A stretch of DNA of 64,000 nucleotides from Colocasia esculenta (GCA_014218235.1 CM024760.1:14488049-14552048); one strand, 5' to 3'; counted from the first letter of the stretch, positions 47,552-59,308 are shown. The notes: a model not told the origin generated them from the sequence alone. A program made the numbers and translations.

Positions 47552-49380
47552 TGTAACGGCCCGGGAGGTTTCGACACCCAGAAGGCCCTCCAAATGCCCG
47601 AATCTCGGACAGCCACCCACGGATCCAAAGATTCGAAAGGGTTAGAATTTAGTCCAGTGAGATAAATAATGAATTCAAATAATTATAATAAAAAATTAGT
47701 ACATTAATAAAGAAAGTATGTACAACATGTCCCAAATAAAAGTACATGTGCAGAAAGAAAAGTGCACTCCTTAAGGGACATACTATGAGAACTTGTAAAA
47801 AGACAACTCTTAACTCACATCAGTACAAGAGCTCTCACGCTCACACACCCACACTGCTGGCAACGCACGACATAACAAACTGTCACCTCAACTGTCCGAC
47901 ACCAAACTTCTGCGACAAGGAGCCCATACCTAAAAAAAATATGGGGGTGAGCCTCGTGAACAAGACCCAGTAGGGATAAACAGTCCCTTACCAGCCAGAA
48001 CAGTAGAAACTTCAAAGAACGCGGAAATAACTACACTAGAAAGTAATAACTAAAGAAACAACTATGCTAGCTACTACAAAACAGCGGAAACAGAGTAACA
48101 CCATGATCTGCAACTAGGGTTGGGCCACACACGACTCCCACAGAACCAGCGGAGTCGGGCATGATGCGGAAACAACCCCTCGGCACACACACGTCAAGAC
48201 CAAGAGCTCACGGAGCACCAGAGCAACCACGTGAGAATAGAGTCTCACCACACAAGCACAGCCATCCAAGACCTCCATGAGGTCAGGAAGTCACATAGAT
48301 AGGTACCATCATGAACGGCATCGAGCAACAAGTTACGGAACCAAAGTCGGGGCCTCCACAAGACACACAGAGAGAACATTAAGACAGAAACCACCGAAGT
48401 GTACGCGTCGGGGAACACTCCACACCAACCCTTGGTGCAATGATCAGGGATGGGAGCCCACACACTTCAGCCCTCGAAAACCCCGACCAAACTGGGGATC
48501 CAACTCAACGCAACACTACGGTAACACAGGGCACCATGCCCCAGTGCCAAACCAACAGCGCCAACGGAGCAAGACATGACTCGGATACAATCGTTGTGTC
48601 TTGCCAAGGCAACAAACCCACGGACGGAGAACACCGTACAGAAACGCCTTCACGACAAACAACAACCACGCCACCGCCACTGACAGCTGGGAGCGTGCAG
48701 GGGTAGCTCACCACTCGTCAACCAGCTCATGCCTACAACCTCCCCGGAAGAGTGAGGCCAGTGAGCCATAACAAGAACACAGAACCACACAAAAACAATC
48801 CAAACCATCGTTTTCCCCTCAGCTACCAAAGTTCGAGACTCGATCACGCCTGCCGCCTGGAGAACTCCCTCAACCGGCGCATGGGGACGGGGGTCCCAAG
48901 TAATGTTAACAACCTCTGAACGGGACAAGACCTCAACTGCCAAGCACCGGGTGACAGAGAACGGGTGGGGCAACCAACAACAAACAAACAACACGTTATG
49001 ATTGGCTTGTAACCAAGACAAGCCTAGCAGGCACAGGGCACGCTCGGCACACCTTCGGAAACTCCCAGGAGGTTGTCGGCCAACGTAGGCACACACACCT
49101 TCGTCAGAAACTCGGTAGTGCGAAAGAAAGGGTCTGCATCACAAGTAGACAGAACGCGACCACAAGCGTGCCGCCTTCTGAAGAAGAAGGCGACAACGAA
49201 CTTGTCGCAACCAGGTCGCGACCGCGTGGGTGTCGCCTTCTGATGAGAACGCGATGTATCGCTCTGTCACGTTCAGCATCAGAAAGTCGAACCATGCCTT
49301 TCGCAACCAGAGCCAAAAGGCGACACGAAAACTATCGTGACCTTGAAGGTGACAAGAGAGGTGTCGCCTTCAGATGTAAC
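47552..49380 (-). repeat. Left LTR arm (minus orientation)
   Basis: Homologous to the right arm from the outer end to about here. It lacks the hAT-like insertion of the right arm, giving the empty site near 47900 (GGCTCCTTGTCGCAGAAG read on the minus strand). GTCGC/GCGAC words are iterated at 49140-49700. Confidence 0.75.
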
Positions 49381-50121
49381 ACCTCAGGTTCTGGTTGCCC
49401 TTTGGTGCTGTCTTTGGGGTCGCGACAGGTCGAGGAGTCACATTCTTGAACGCGACGCGGCCTACGTCGCGTTCGACTTTGTGAAGGCGACGGTCGATGT
49501 GTCTTAATCTTCTTCTCTGTGGCTGGTGTGCCATGTGTCTGCACGCATGTGTGTGAAGGCAACATGCCAGGTGTCGCGTTCACTTGAGGCACATGTAGGC
49601 TTGACACGTGGTCTGGAGGCTATCTACCTATCAGAAGTCCTGCAGAACTTTTGATAAGGCGACAAGGTGTCTATCGCGTTCTGTTAAGAACGCGATGCTC
49701 ATCTGGTCGTGACCTCAGTTCTGAGGCCTTAAAACTTGCATGCACCTCCTTCTCCTTCTTTTTCCTTTCTTCTCCTCCTCTCTACAGTGGGGGAGCTCCA
49801 TCTCTCCTTCTCAGATACTCTGGGCGTGGTGGAGGTGCCAACATGCTCGTAGCAGAGCATTGGAGCAGCGTGGAGCGAGGAGGAGATGGTCATACCAACG
49901 TGAAGGGCCCCAACGTGTCTGGCTCTTCAATTTCATGTAAGGATCTCTTGCTCTCTTATTGTCTTGAGGAGATGGAGCTTTTTTTTTAGCTATCCTCATG
50001 TGCTCAAGTCTTCCTTGTGGTTTTGCACGGGTGAATACTTGTCGGTGGTGCTCCCTCTTTGTGTAGCTTAGTTCCTTATGGCATGTGGGCGAGGAGAGGT
50101 GACATTGGTGCCCCTCGAGCC
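49381..50121. other. Left central spacer
   Basis: Non-coding, with further GCGAC/GTCGC words to about 49700. It may be LTR sequence without a counterpart in the other arm. Confidence 0.35.
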
Positions 50122-51988
50122 TGTTGGCCTACGGATGGCAGCAGGGATAAACCTAGAGGGGGGGTGAATAGGTAATCTGAAAAACTGAAATAAAAATCAC
50201 CACTTGAAAACTTTGGTTAGTGAATATAGTTGTGTGCAGTAGATAGAGTAGCTATGTGGAAGCAGGAAGCAGTTCAAACAAACAATCACACAAAAGAACG
50301 CAGAGAATTTTATCCTGGTTTGGTACTTCTCAAATGGAAGACCTACGCCCAGTCTCCAAGCAAATCTTGAGATTTCACTAACCAGAGTACAATCCCCCCA
50401 AGGATACACAATCCCCCAGCTCCCCGCTGGTCCTCTTCCTTTCCGAGTAGGAAGGAAACTCACTTCTGTTACTGGTCAAGAAGCCACCCTCCTAGAATAA
50501 ACCCCAGTGTTATCCTACTAGACTTAAATCCCTAGCTAGGTTCTGTTGACACCAACCCAAACTTGGTTCTTTCCTTAACCCAAGGGGAACACTGTGTACA
50601 GTCCCACAGCCGGACAGACACCCAGTACTTCGGCTGGTCTTCTCTTCACCCTAGAAGAGGAACATTGTATACAGTCCTACAGCTAGACACAAGTCTTTCT
50701 GAGAAAAGAAATAACTAACTGAGAGCTATACAAGATGAACACTAAGGAACTCAAACTCTCAGCTTACAGACTCTCCCCCAGATTTACAATGATGCACAGA
50801 GAGAGTGAAGAGAGAAAAGAAGCTTGAATGCTTGGAGCTTGAAGACTTCAGATGATTGCTTGCGCACACACTTCTTATTGGGCTCAAGCTCTTTCTCTCT
50901 TGCTTTGAGTGTGTATGGCATTGAGGCTTCTCACTAGATGTACACTCTTTGAATAATTTTCATGAGGGCTATGTTTCTTCTGCTTCAAGCAATTCATCCT
51001 TTATAGGATAGAAAGATAGATCCATTGAGCTATAGCCGTTGGAATTCTTGGATCCTTTGCTCATCTTCTTCTTCATATGCTTTCCTTCTTCTTCTGTCTA
51101 ACAGACACTTGGTGTAGAGGGAAGTCTATATATCTGTAGGCACAAAAGACAAAGTTAGACTAAAAGGTCTTTTGATAGAAGGCTCATACCTTGCCTAACT
51201 TCCATGTTTTCTGCTGACATCCAGACATGTTAGGTACGACCCTTTTTGTCTAGCAGGAAGGAAGGAGTCCTTATTTTATGCTGACAACATCTCACCTACC
51301 TTGAAGGATAAACAGTAAAAAGATCTTCAGTCAGATAGAGAAATAATAAGAAAAACATGTGAAGTACATATGAATTTTTCAGTTGCTACCACAAACATTT
51401 TGAATCGTTTGAAATATAGAGGCAATCGATGTTTCATAAAGATAGTCGATGTTTAAATGAAAAGCAATCGATGTTTAAGTGAAGTAGTCGATGTTTTAAT
51501 GTATGTAATCGATTATGACGGTGTATGTAATCGATGTTTGAACATAATCGATGTTTAAGACAATTGATGTTCAAGTGAGACGTAATCGATGTTTAAGACA
51601 ATCGATGTTTTAAGGTAATCGATATTTAAGTTAAGCGCAATCGATGTTTTAAGGTAATCAATGTTTAAGTGAATCGTAATCGATGTGAAAGCATAATCGA
51701 TGTTGACTTAAATAGTAATCGATGTGAACGCAATCGATGTGAAAGTATAGTCGATGTTCATGTAATCGATGTGCTTGTATAGTAATCGATGTGGCATTTA
51801 GTCAGTAATCAATATCCATTGAACATCAATCGATTTAGCTTTCCAGTACATTAAATCATGAAACGATAGTGCCATAGTATGTTGTATTTATGAGGAAAAC
51901 TTGATATTAAATATATTCATGATATTTAAGTTAATCATGAGTTTTGTTATCACCAAAATAAATGATAAAATATAAGAGTGGTTCAACA
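50122..51988 (+). mobile_element. Solo LTR of a second family with an AATCGAT array
   Basis: TGTTGGCC...TTCAACA ends, flanked by GAGCC (50117-50121) and AAGCC (51989-51993). Near the start is the CTAGAGGGGGGGTGAATAGG motif known from many plant LTRs; near the end is GTTTTGTTATCACCAAAAT. It is 1867 bp long, with no internal domain or second LTR. Confidence 0.6.
51424..51834 (+). repeat. 22-copy array of AATCGATGTT with variable spacers
   Basis: Motif starts: 51424, 51444, 51466, 51486, 51507, 51529, 51546, 51562, 51584, 51600, 51617, 51639, 51656, 51678, 51695, 51717, 51732, 51749, 51764, 51784, 51807, 51828. Core ATCGAT with G or A before TC; three copies have lost the CG. All are in one orientation. 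Start-to-start distances are 15-17 or 20-23, never 18-19. Confidence 0.92.
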
Positions 51989-51993
51989 AAGCC

Positions 51994-52374
51994 TTTTTTC
52001 TGTCGTGCATGGCGTGTGCTCTCCTTCCTCCCCTCTTTTGTGGTTGTTTTGTAGTTGGGAGACCGTGGGATGGCCCCATCCCCGGTCTCGGTCTTCTGAC
52101 TGAGATCGCGACAAGTGTGCTGTCGCAATATCAGTTAGAAGGTGATGGACTTCCTGTCGCATTCTGGTTGCAACAGGATAGCCGTCGTGTTCTCCTTGCC
52201 CGTTTGTTTGCAAGGGTTGGTCTGTGCCTAAATTGGTTAGGGGATGATTCTCCCCCAACTTAGGCACATGATTGGTTTTATGTGGTTGTTGCCTTTCTGG
52301 GTTTGTGGGTGTGAGCATTGGGGTTGTGTTTCCCAAGGGCTCTGCCTTCATATGGTGAAAGCGATGGGTCAATA
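51994..52374. other. Right central spacer
   Basis: Non-coding and resembles LTR sequence. It is continuous with the left spacer if the solo LTR is removed. Confidence 0.35.
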
Positions 52375-55300
52375 TGTCGTGTTCTCATCTGAAGGTGACA
52401 CCCCTCTTGTCGCCTTCAGGGTTGTGATAGGTTTCATGTGACCTTCTAGCTCTGGTTGCGACTAGACTGCTAGGGTTTGACCTTCTGGCATGCGCAGCAG
52501 ACGCGATGGATCGATACGTCACGTTCTCATCAGAAGACGACACCCAAGTGGCCGCGACCTAGTTGCGAGGGGTTCATTGTGGCTTTCTTCTTTGGAAGGC
52601 GACACACCTATGGTCGCGTTCTGTCTACTTGTGTTGTAGACCATTTCTTCTGCACTACTGAGTTCCTGACTGAGGTGTGTGTGCCTGCGTTGGCCGACGG
52701 CCTCCTGGGGGTTTTCGGAAGTGTGTCGAGTGTGCCCTGTGCCTACTGGGCTTGTCTTGGTTACGAGCTAGCCGTGCCGTTTGTTTGTTGTTGGTTGCCC
52801 CGTTTATTCTCTGTCACCTGGTGCTTGGCACTTGAGGGCTTATCCCATTCAGAGGTTGTTACCGTTACGTGGGCCATCATCCCCGCGCACCGGTTGAGGG
52901 AGTTCTCCAAGCGACAGGTGTGCTCAAGACTCAAACTTTGGTAGCTAAGGGGAAAATCGTGGTTTGGACAGCGGCGACAAGTTGTTTGTAAAGCTCTCTT
53001 GGCTGGGGAGTGACGTCGAGGTTGTTGGGGTGTTGTTCTTCCGGCGTGGTCCAGTTAGTCCAATTCCTCATTGCCTTGCTCTACATTGGTTCTGGAGCCG
53101 CATAGAGGGGTCAAGCGTGGGGCCGCAGCTCGGCCGGGCTTGAGGTTGTTCTTGTGTGGTTCTTTGCTCTTGTTATGGCTCACTGGCCTCACTCTTCCGA
53201 GAAGGTTGTAGGTAGGAGCCCGGCTGGCGAGTGGTGAGCTGCCCGTGCACGCTCCCAACTGTCAGTGGCAATGGCGTGGTTGTTGTTTGTCGTGAAGGCA
53301 TTTTTGTACAATGTTCTTCGTTCATAGGTCTATTGCCTTGGCAAGACACAAAGATTGTAGCCGATTCGTGTCCTTCCCTGTTGGCGTTGTTGGATTGGCA
53401 CTGGGCCGTGGTGATCTGTGTTACCGTAGTGTTGCGTTGAGTTGGGCCCCCAGTCTAGTCAGAGTTTTCGAGGGCTGGAGCGTGTGGGCTCCCATCCCTG
53501 GTCGTTGCATCAGGGTTGGTGTGGAGTGTTCCCTGACACAGGTACACTTCGGTGGTTTCTGTCTTGGTGTTCTCTCGGTGTGCCTTGTGGAGGCCCCGAC
53601 GTCGGTTCCATAACTTGTTGCTCGGTGTCGTTCGTGGTGGCACCTGTATGTGTGACTTTCTGACCTCATGTAGGTATGGGATGGTTGTGCTTGTGTGGTG
53701 AGACTCTGTTCTCACGTGGTTGCTCCAGTGCTCCGTGAGCTCTTGGTCTCGGCATGTGTGTGTTGAGGGGTTGTTTCCACATTGTGCCCGACTCCACCGG
53801 TTCTGTGAGAGTCGTGTGTGGCTCGACCCTGGTTGCAGGTCGTGGCGTTACTCTGTTTCCGCTATTTTTTAGTAGCTAGCGTTGTTGTTTTCTTAGTTAC
53901 TGCTTTCTAGTGTAGTTGCTTCCGCTTTCTTTGAAGTTCCTGCTGCTCTGGCTGGTAAGGGACTGGTTATCCATACTGGGCCTTGTTCGCGAGGCTTACC
54001 CCCTACTTTCTTCAGTAGGGACTCGCTGTCACTAAGGGTGTAAACGAGCCGAGTAATATGCTGCTCAAACTCTGTTCGTTAATTTTTAATCGAGTTCGAG
54101 CAAAGCTCAAGCTATATAGAGTATTGAAAATGCATGTTCAAACTCGGCTCATTTAAATACTCTCGAGCCCTTAACGAGTATCTTAACGAGCTTAATTGAA
54201 TTTGCGAGTTCGTATATATAAGTCCAATCCAATTTACAAGTAAAAAACTGATCATTCATAAGACCTAAATTTATCTTATTTCAAGCTCATATCTCAATAG
54301 TTTTGATAAGTTACTTAATTTAACTATTTTAATATAATATTTGAAATATATTCGTAATTTTTCACAAACAATATGAGATTAATAGATAGACACTTCAAGG
54401 GAGGGGTTGTGCGCGACAAGGTAGGGGCGGTGCTGCAACTCCCCTTCGCACACCGCCCAGAGCCCCCTTTCTGCACCGTCGGTGACGGTGCTGCGGCAGC
54501 CAACAGCACCGTCTGTCCCTAATGGATGGTGCATAGTGGTCGCCAGAGATGCCAGTGGCCGACAATCCACCCCTCGGGCCCACCGAGGGGGCTCACCTAC
54601 TGCGCAGGTCAGTCTCGGGAGGAAGAACATGCTTGATATGCTGGGGGACCTTGCAACACTAAATTTTGTGCTCATGTCCCTATTTACATGATTTGTGTAT
54701 ATACTCTCATTTGCTAATTTGTGTATATACACTGTGGATTTAGTCTGTGACATTTAGCCCTCATAATATTTTATATTGTAATAATAACTGTATAAAACAA
54801 ATAAATATTTTTATATCAATATATACTTATTATATCTAAAGAAATATTTAACGAAGTGTTAGTGAGTACTTAGAGAAGCTCTTAACGAGTATTTAATCAA
54901 ACTCTTAACTAGCTCTTAAACTAGCTGTTCACGAGTATAATCAAGCCGAGCTTACATGTGTTCAGACTCGGCATGTTTATGAATCGAACTTTTTTTTTTT
55001 GGTTCAAGCTCGGCTCATTAATTAAATAAATGAGTCGGACCGAGCTTTTATCGAGTCAAGCTTCGAACTTCTCGTCGAACGTATCGGCTCGCTTACACCC
55101 CTAGCTGTCGTAGGAGTTCAGTATTGGATTGTTGAGGTGGCGGTTTGTTACGTCGTGCGTTGCCAGCAATGTGGGTGTGTGAGTGTGAGAGCTCTTGTAC
55201 TGGTGTGAGTTGAGAGTTGCCTTTTTATAAGTCCTCGGGGTATGCCTCTTAAGGATTGCACTTTTCTTTATGTACCTGTACTTTTATTTGGGATATATTG

Positions 55301-55470
55301 TACATAGTTTATTTATTAATGTTCGGACTTTCTTATTATAGTTATTAAATTCATTGTTTATCTCATTGGACTAAATTCTAACCCTTTCGGTCTTCAGACC
55401 TGTGGGTGGTGGTCCGAGGTTCGGGCACTTGGAGGGCCTTCCGGGTGTCGAAACCTCCAGGGCTATTACA
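52375..55470 (+). repeat. Right LTR arm (plus orientation)
   Basis: Matches the left arm in inverted orientation (for example 52647-52863 with 48904-49110), interrupted by the hAT-like element 54033-55103. Confidence 0.75.
54033..55103. mobile_element. hAT-like element, word GCCGAGC
   Basis: 1071 bp. Ends TAAGGGTGTAAACGAGCCGA and TAGGGGTGTAAGCGAGCCGA, flanked by GCTGTCAC (54025-54032) and GCTGTCGT (55104-55111). ACTCGGCTC/GAGCCGAGC words lie at both ends. The other LTR arm lacks the element, which confirms it as an insertion. Confidence 0.85.
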
Positions 55471-55609
55471 TCCTGGGCCCAGGCTGGGCCACCCATACCA
55501 GGCCTATCCCTGGCTTGGGCCGGGCTAGGCAGCTTTTAGAAAATTGGGCCTCGGTCGGACCTAGCAAGCCTCGGTCCATGTCCAGCCCATTGACATCCCT
55601 ATATATCAG

Positions 55610-55946
55610 AGTCACAGTATCTTTTTATTCTCTTTATTTAGATCGACTTTTAATATATAATTTATTTATCTTATTTAATTAACTTTTTGACATATTTAAT
55701 TAATTATTTACCACTTTACTATTGAGATAATAAATAATGAAATATGAAAGATATATTTTTTTACATATTGATATTATTTCTATTCTTAATACTAAATGTT
55801 GGTAAATAGTAGTTAGTTAAATATGACAAATAATTTTGAGATTTTTTGCAAACAAACTATTGTTACAAATGATATACAAAAAATCATTCCTCAAAACGTA
55901 TTAGCATATTATCCTTAATGCGTAAAACTTTTCCAAATGTGCCATC
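55610..55946. other. AT-rich intergenic DNA
   Basis: No feature seen. Confidence 0.5.
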
Positions 55947-56577
55947 TGTGACGACCCAACCAACAAATTGAACCAACAACCGTGCTAGTTGGTAGACTTC
56001 CCAAGAAGGTCACCCATCCTGAGTCTACTCCCAATTGAGCACGCTTAACTTAAGAGTTCTTTTCCTACTCAAGCTCTAAAAATGACTAGTCCGAGTTTTT
56101 GATAGTTTGTTGATTTAGTCTATTTAACATATTCTTATATGGGGCGTTACAATCTACCCCTCTCATATAAGCGACGTCCTCGTCGCTGCTCACATATAGC
56201 ACACAATCAAACCTTAGGCAAGCAGAATTCTAGAGGTGGCCCCCATAGGCTCAAGAGGTGGCTCCAACTATGTAGCACTTTGCACCATTATGGCCTCAAG
56301 AGGTGGCTCCCATAACATAGCACTTTGCCCTACGTGGCACTTAGTTCTTGCACTTCTAACTGGGCAAGGCTCTGATACCAATTGTGACGACCCAACCAAC
56401 AAACTGGCCTAACAACTGTGCTAGTTGGTAGACTTCCCAAGAAGGTCACCCATCTTAGGACTACTCACAACTGAGCACGCTTAACTTCAGAGTTCTTTTC
56501 CTGCTCGAGCTCTAAAAATGACTAGTCCGAGTTGTTGGTAGCTTGTTGATTTAGTCCATTTAACATATTTTTATATA
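55947..56577 (-). mobile_element. Cassandra TRIM retrotransposon with 5S rRNA sequence in its LTRs
   Basis: LTRs at 55947-56151 (3' LTR on the minus strand) and 56383-56577 (5' LTR, outer end lost), both starting TGTGACGACCCAACCAAC on the plus strand. On the minus strand the LTRs contain AAGTTAAGCGTGCT, GGATGGGTGACC and TTGGGAAGTC in 5S rRNA order (55981-56060 and about 56414-56496). The 231 bp interior has a tRNA-Met primer site (TTGGTATCAGAGCCTTGCC, about 56364-56382) and a purine tract (GAGAGGGGTAGA) beside the 3' LTR. No ORF. This is the defining structure of Cassandra. Confidence 0.92.
55981..56060 (-). other. 5S rRNA-like segment with internal pol III promoter, 3' LTR
   Basis: Keeps the A-box (AAGTTAAGCGTGCT) and C-box (GGATGGGTGACC) of 5S rRNA in the right order and spacing. 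It is a promoter within a retrotransposon, not a ribosomal gene. Confidence 0.85.
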
Positions 56578-56783
56578 GCCTTTTGTTTGAATAAACTATG
56601 GTTAAGATTAACTAGATATGAAAAATAACTATATCCCCCCCCCCCCCACAATCCCCATGCCCTACACTTCCTCTCTTTGCATCTCACCCTCTGGAACCCC
56701 CCTTCGCATGCACCTTCCCTCTCCCTCTCTATGCTCCGGTGGTCCCTGGCACCCTCTCTCTCCCTCTCCTACACCGGTATGAC

Positions 56784-56861
56784 AGGACAAGCTCCATCGC
56801 CAAGCAAGCCATCTGCTCCATCCGCACAGTCTACTCCTTTGATGTGGAGAGTCAGACCATG
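56784..56861 (+). pseudogene. ABCB (MDR-type) transporter exon fragment
   Basis: 26 codons, RTSSIAKQAICSIRTVYSFD followed by VESQTM, match the transmembrane-domain segment I.EQAISSIRTVYSF..E..T of ABCB transporters. No further exon is nearby. It is an isolated fragment, probably moved by a transposon, preceded by a C-run at 56635-56647. Confidence 0.7.
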
Positions 56862-56952
56862 GTCAGTTCTCCGTGTTGGCCCTTGGACAGTATAGCTACA
56901 GTCACCTAAAGAGGGGGGGGGGCGTGAATAGGTGGAAATAGAAATCTGAAAA

Positions 56953-59259
56953 TGTAGTGCCCTATAAATTTGACTGCAATTTTATTTTTAAATTAAGTGT
57001 ATGCTATGATGAAGTTCTACTATTGTTATGCTTATGTTCTATGGGTAGGAACTTAACGGCAAGACAGTGTGCCATCAATCACAGTTGAGTGTTGTTAACT
57101 TCATTTCGGCGGCAATAACCATTGTCGTCTACCCGGATTTCTGTCTTTTTGACGGAAACATCGATTGTCATTAACTTTGGTTCAACGACAATGATGATGG
57201 ACGTCAATAAACCTTTCCCAGTTTTTGCCTAGTTCTTCGTAGTAGTTATGGAAATGATCTGTGCATGTTTAGGGCCATAGGATTTAGGCGTTTTGAAGTG
57301 GATGGCTAGGATTAAGTGTTTAGATCACGGAGTTATACTAATAACCCCGGATCTGGTCTGTTGAAGCCTCATTTTGACTTGAGATTCCGTGGGAAAAAGG
57401 GGTTTTCTTGGTGCAAACAATCTCTATCCAAGGAAGCTTTCGGGCTGATCTGTGGGTAAGGAAGATCCCTTTGGACCTGAGGAGGTGTTGTGGATGAGGG
57501 ATTGGCGTCCAGGAGGCTTTGGAGTGTAGATCGGATCGTGGAAGGGTCGTTGTCTTGTGTGTACAAGGCCGCTTCTTCGACATTAATCTGACGATTCGTG
57601 GAGTTTTTTAGGCAAGTAACCAAGGGTTTTGCTTCATGGTCATAGGTTCTCTAGGTTATGATTTTATTAGGTTTTTACAAATTAATATTAAGATTCTACG
57701 ATGAGGTTTTTCCTTCATCATTTCATGTGTTGTTCTTTTCTGGTTTTGTTCAGATGAACTAAACGGCAACACATTGTGCCGCTAAGTTCAGGTTAACGAC
57801 AATCAACATTGTCTCTAGCACATGTTGATGACAACATAAATTGTCGTTTACTATGTGCAAATGACAGTCGATGTTGCCGTCAAGTTCTTTCTTTCAGTTT
57901 TCTTCTATACCTTCTAAATGGAATGTTATGAGAACGAATGCATGATTTCATATTTTTAATAGTTCTGTCAGGTTACCAAAAAGTCTGTGATCAGTCCCTA
58001 ATTTATGAACAAAGATTTTCATCCAAAATTATTTATTTTAAATTCTAAATATATTGAATAAATAATTGTTTAATATTTATTTGATTTTTGTGCAAGCATG
58101 CATGGCAGTTAAATTGTTAAATTACATGATTAAAATTGTTCCAGGTTCGAACATGGTAGTTTAGACTTCTTGACAACAAGTATTGACTGCCATAGAAATT
58201 CTAGATTTATGTGATATTATTCCCATAATTACTGTTTAAATTTTATAAATAAATTTGCATGTAAAAAAATATGAAGTTGTTAAATGTACTGAAAGCATGT
58301 TACAGTTAAAATTTCACTTAATTCTAAGCTTTGTACAGAAAGTTACATAGTTTTGAATATGGATGCTTTAAGTTGTTCGAAAACTGAAATTATGAAAATG
58401 CATGCAAAAGTGATTTCATACCATGATAGATCATGAACCTTTGAATAGAGTATTATACAGTAAACTAAAAGTTTGAATCCAAACACGTGGATATGTGATT
58501 TATGCTTTGAGCATGTAAATGTGTGAATGAGTGCAATGGAAATGACGTGAACTTCTACGTGAACGAATGATACTGAAATTTGCCTATAAGACACTGCTAC
58601 CATAGAGGATACTATATGAAACTAAACCATAGAAGCACCCCTATGGTAATGGTTTATCTACATGAGTACGTGGCCCGAAGGGCAATGATGATGAAATCTT
58701 GGAGGTGGACAAGTACCATTGGTAATGGTGGGGAGGACTTCCCCCAGTTTTATGCAATAACCAAGACTTATTCACCCTTGCCTAGGTGATAAGTGAAAGA
58801 ATGATTGGCCTCTAGTGGTGGTTAGGGCCACGTCTTGGCAATTTTGAACACTAAATGAATTGAATGAGTGAATGATTGTTACATGATTAAATTCGTCAAT
58901 TCTGAAATGAATGAATGCTACATGAATGCACATGGAATATTGCTGAATTATACTTGTATACAATTTTTTTTAGTGACTACATGTTAACCTAGAATGGATT
59001 TAATTATGAATGTTACCTCTTTACAAGCATACGATGAATGATGATTATGGAACCATGACAATATGCAGTATCATGAATAAATGATAGTTTTCAGATTTGA
59101 TATAATCAACCTCATGTATATGTTGAATGTTTGATAGCTCTATGATCATGATGTTCATATTAATGTAGGAAATTGTTATGTTAGAATGAGAAAATGACAG
59201 GGTTATGATTATGTACCATGTATGAATATGTATGGTCTTACGATAGCACATTGATTTAA

Positions 59260-59308
<49 letters not shown>

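Larger units (their letters stand above)
47552..55470. mobile_element. Composite bounded by one LTR family in inverted orientation
   Basis: The left end TGTAACGGCCCGGGAGG and the right end, read inward, TGTAATAGCCCTGGAGG begin two homologous arms. Flanks TTCTG (47547-47551) and TCCTG (55471-55475) look like one 5 bp duplication. The LTR 5' ends face the centre. Between the arms are a solo LTR of another family and about 1.1 kb of other sequence. No polyprotein is present. Confidence 0.65.
47151..55601. mobile_element. hAT-like element, word GGCCCAG, split by an LTR composite
   Basis: Its own sequence is 47151-47546 plus 55471-55601. Ends TAAGAGTGTCAATTGAG and TAGGGATGTCAATGGGC. TATATCAA (47143-47150) and TATATCAG (55602-55609) are the 8 bp duplication. 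GGCCCAGTCTGGCC and GGGCCCAGGCTGGGCC words lie inside the two ends. The rest of the interval is the composite inserted into it. Confidence 0.7.

Noticed and set aside
48650..49096. 148-codon minus-strand frame, with a counterpart at 52477-52944
   Set aside because: The two are the same LTR in inverted orientation; there is no protein-family resemblance and the frames are not preserved between arms.
51424..51834. CRISPR-like repeat array
   Set aside because: The repeat is only about 10 bp, spacers are 5-13 bp and vary, and the setting is a plant LTR; no cas genes.
55981..56496. 5S rRNA genes
   Set aside because: Both segments are internal to Cassandra LTRs, divergent from 5S rRNA and lack its ends.
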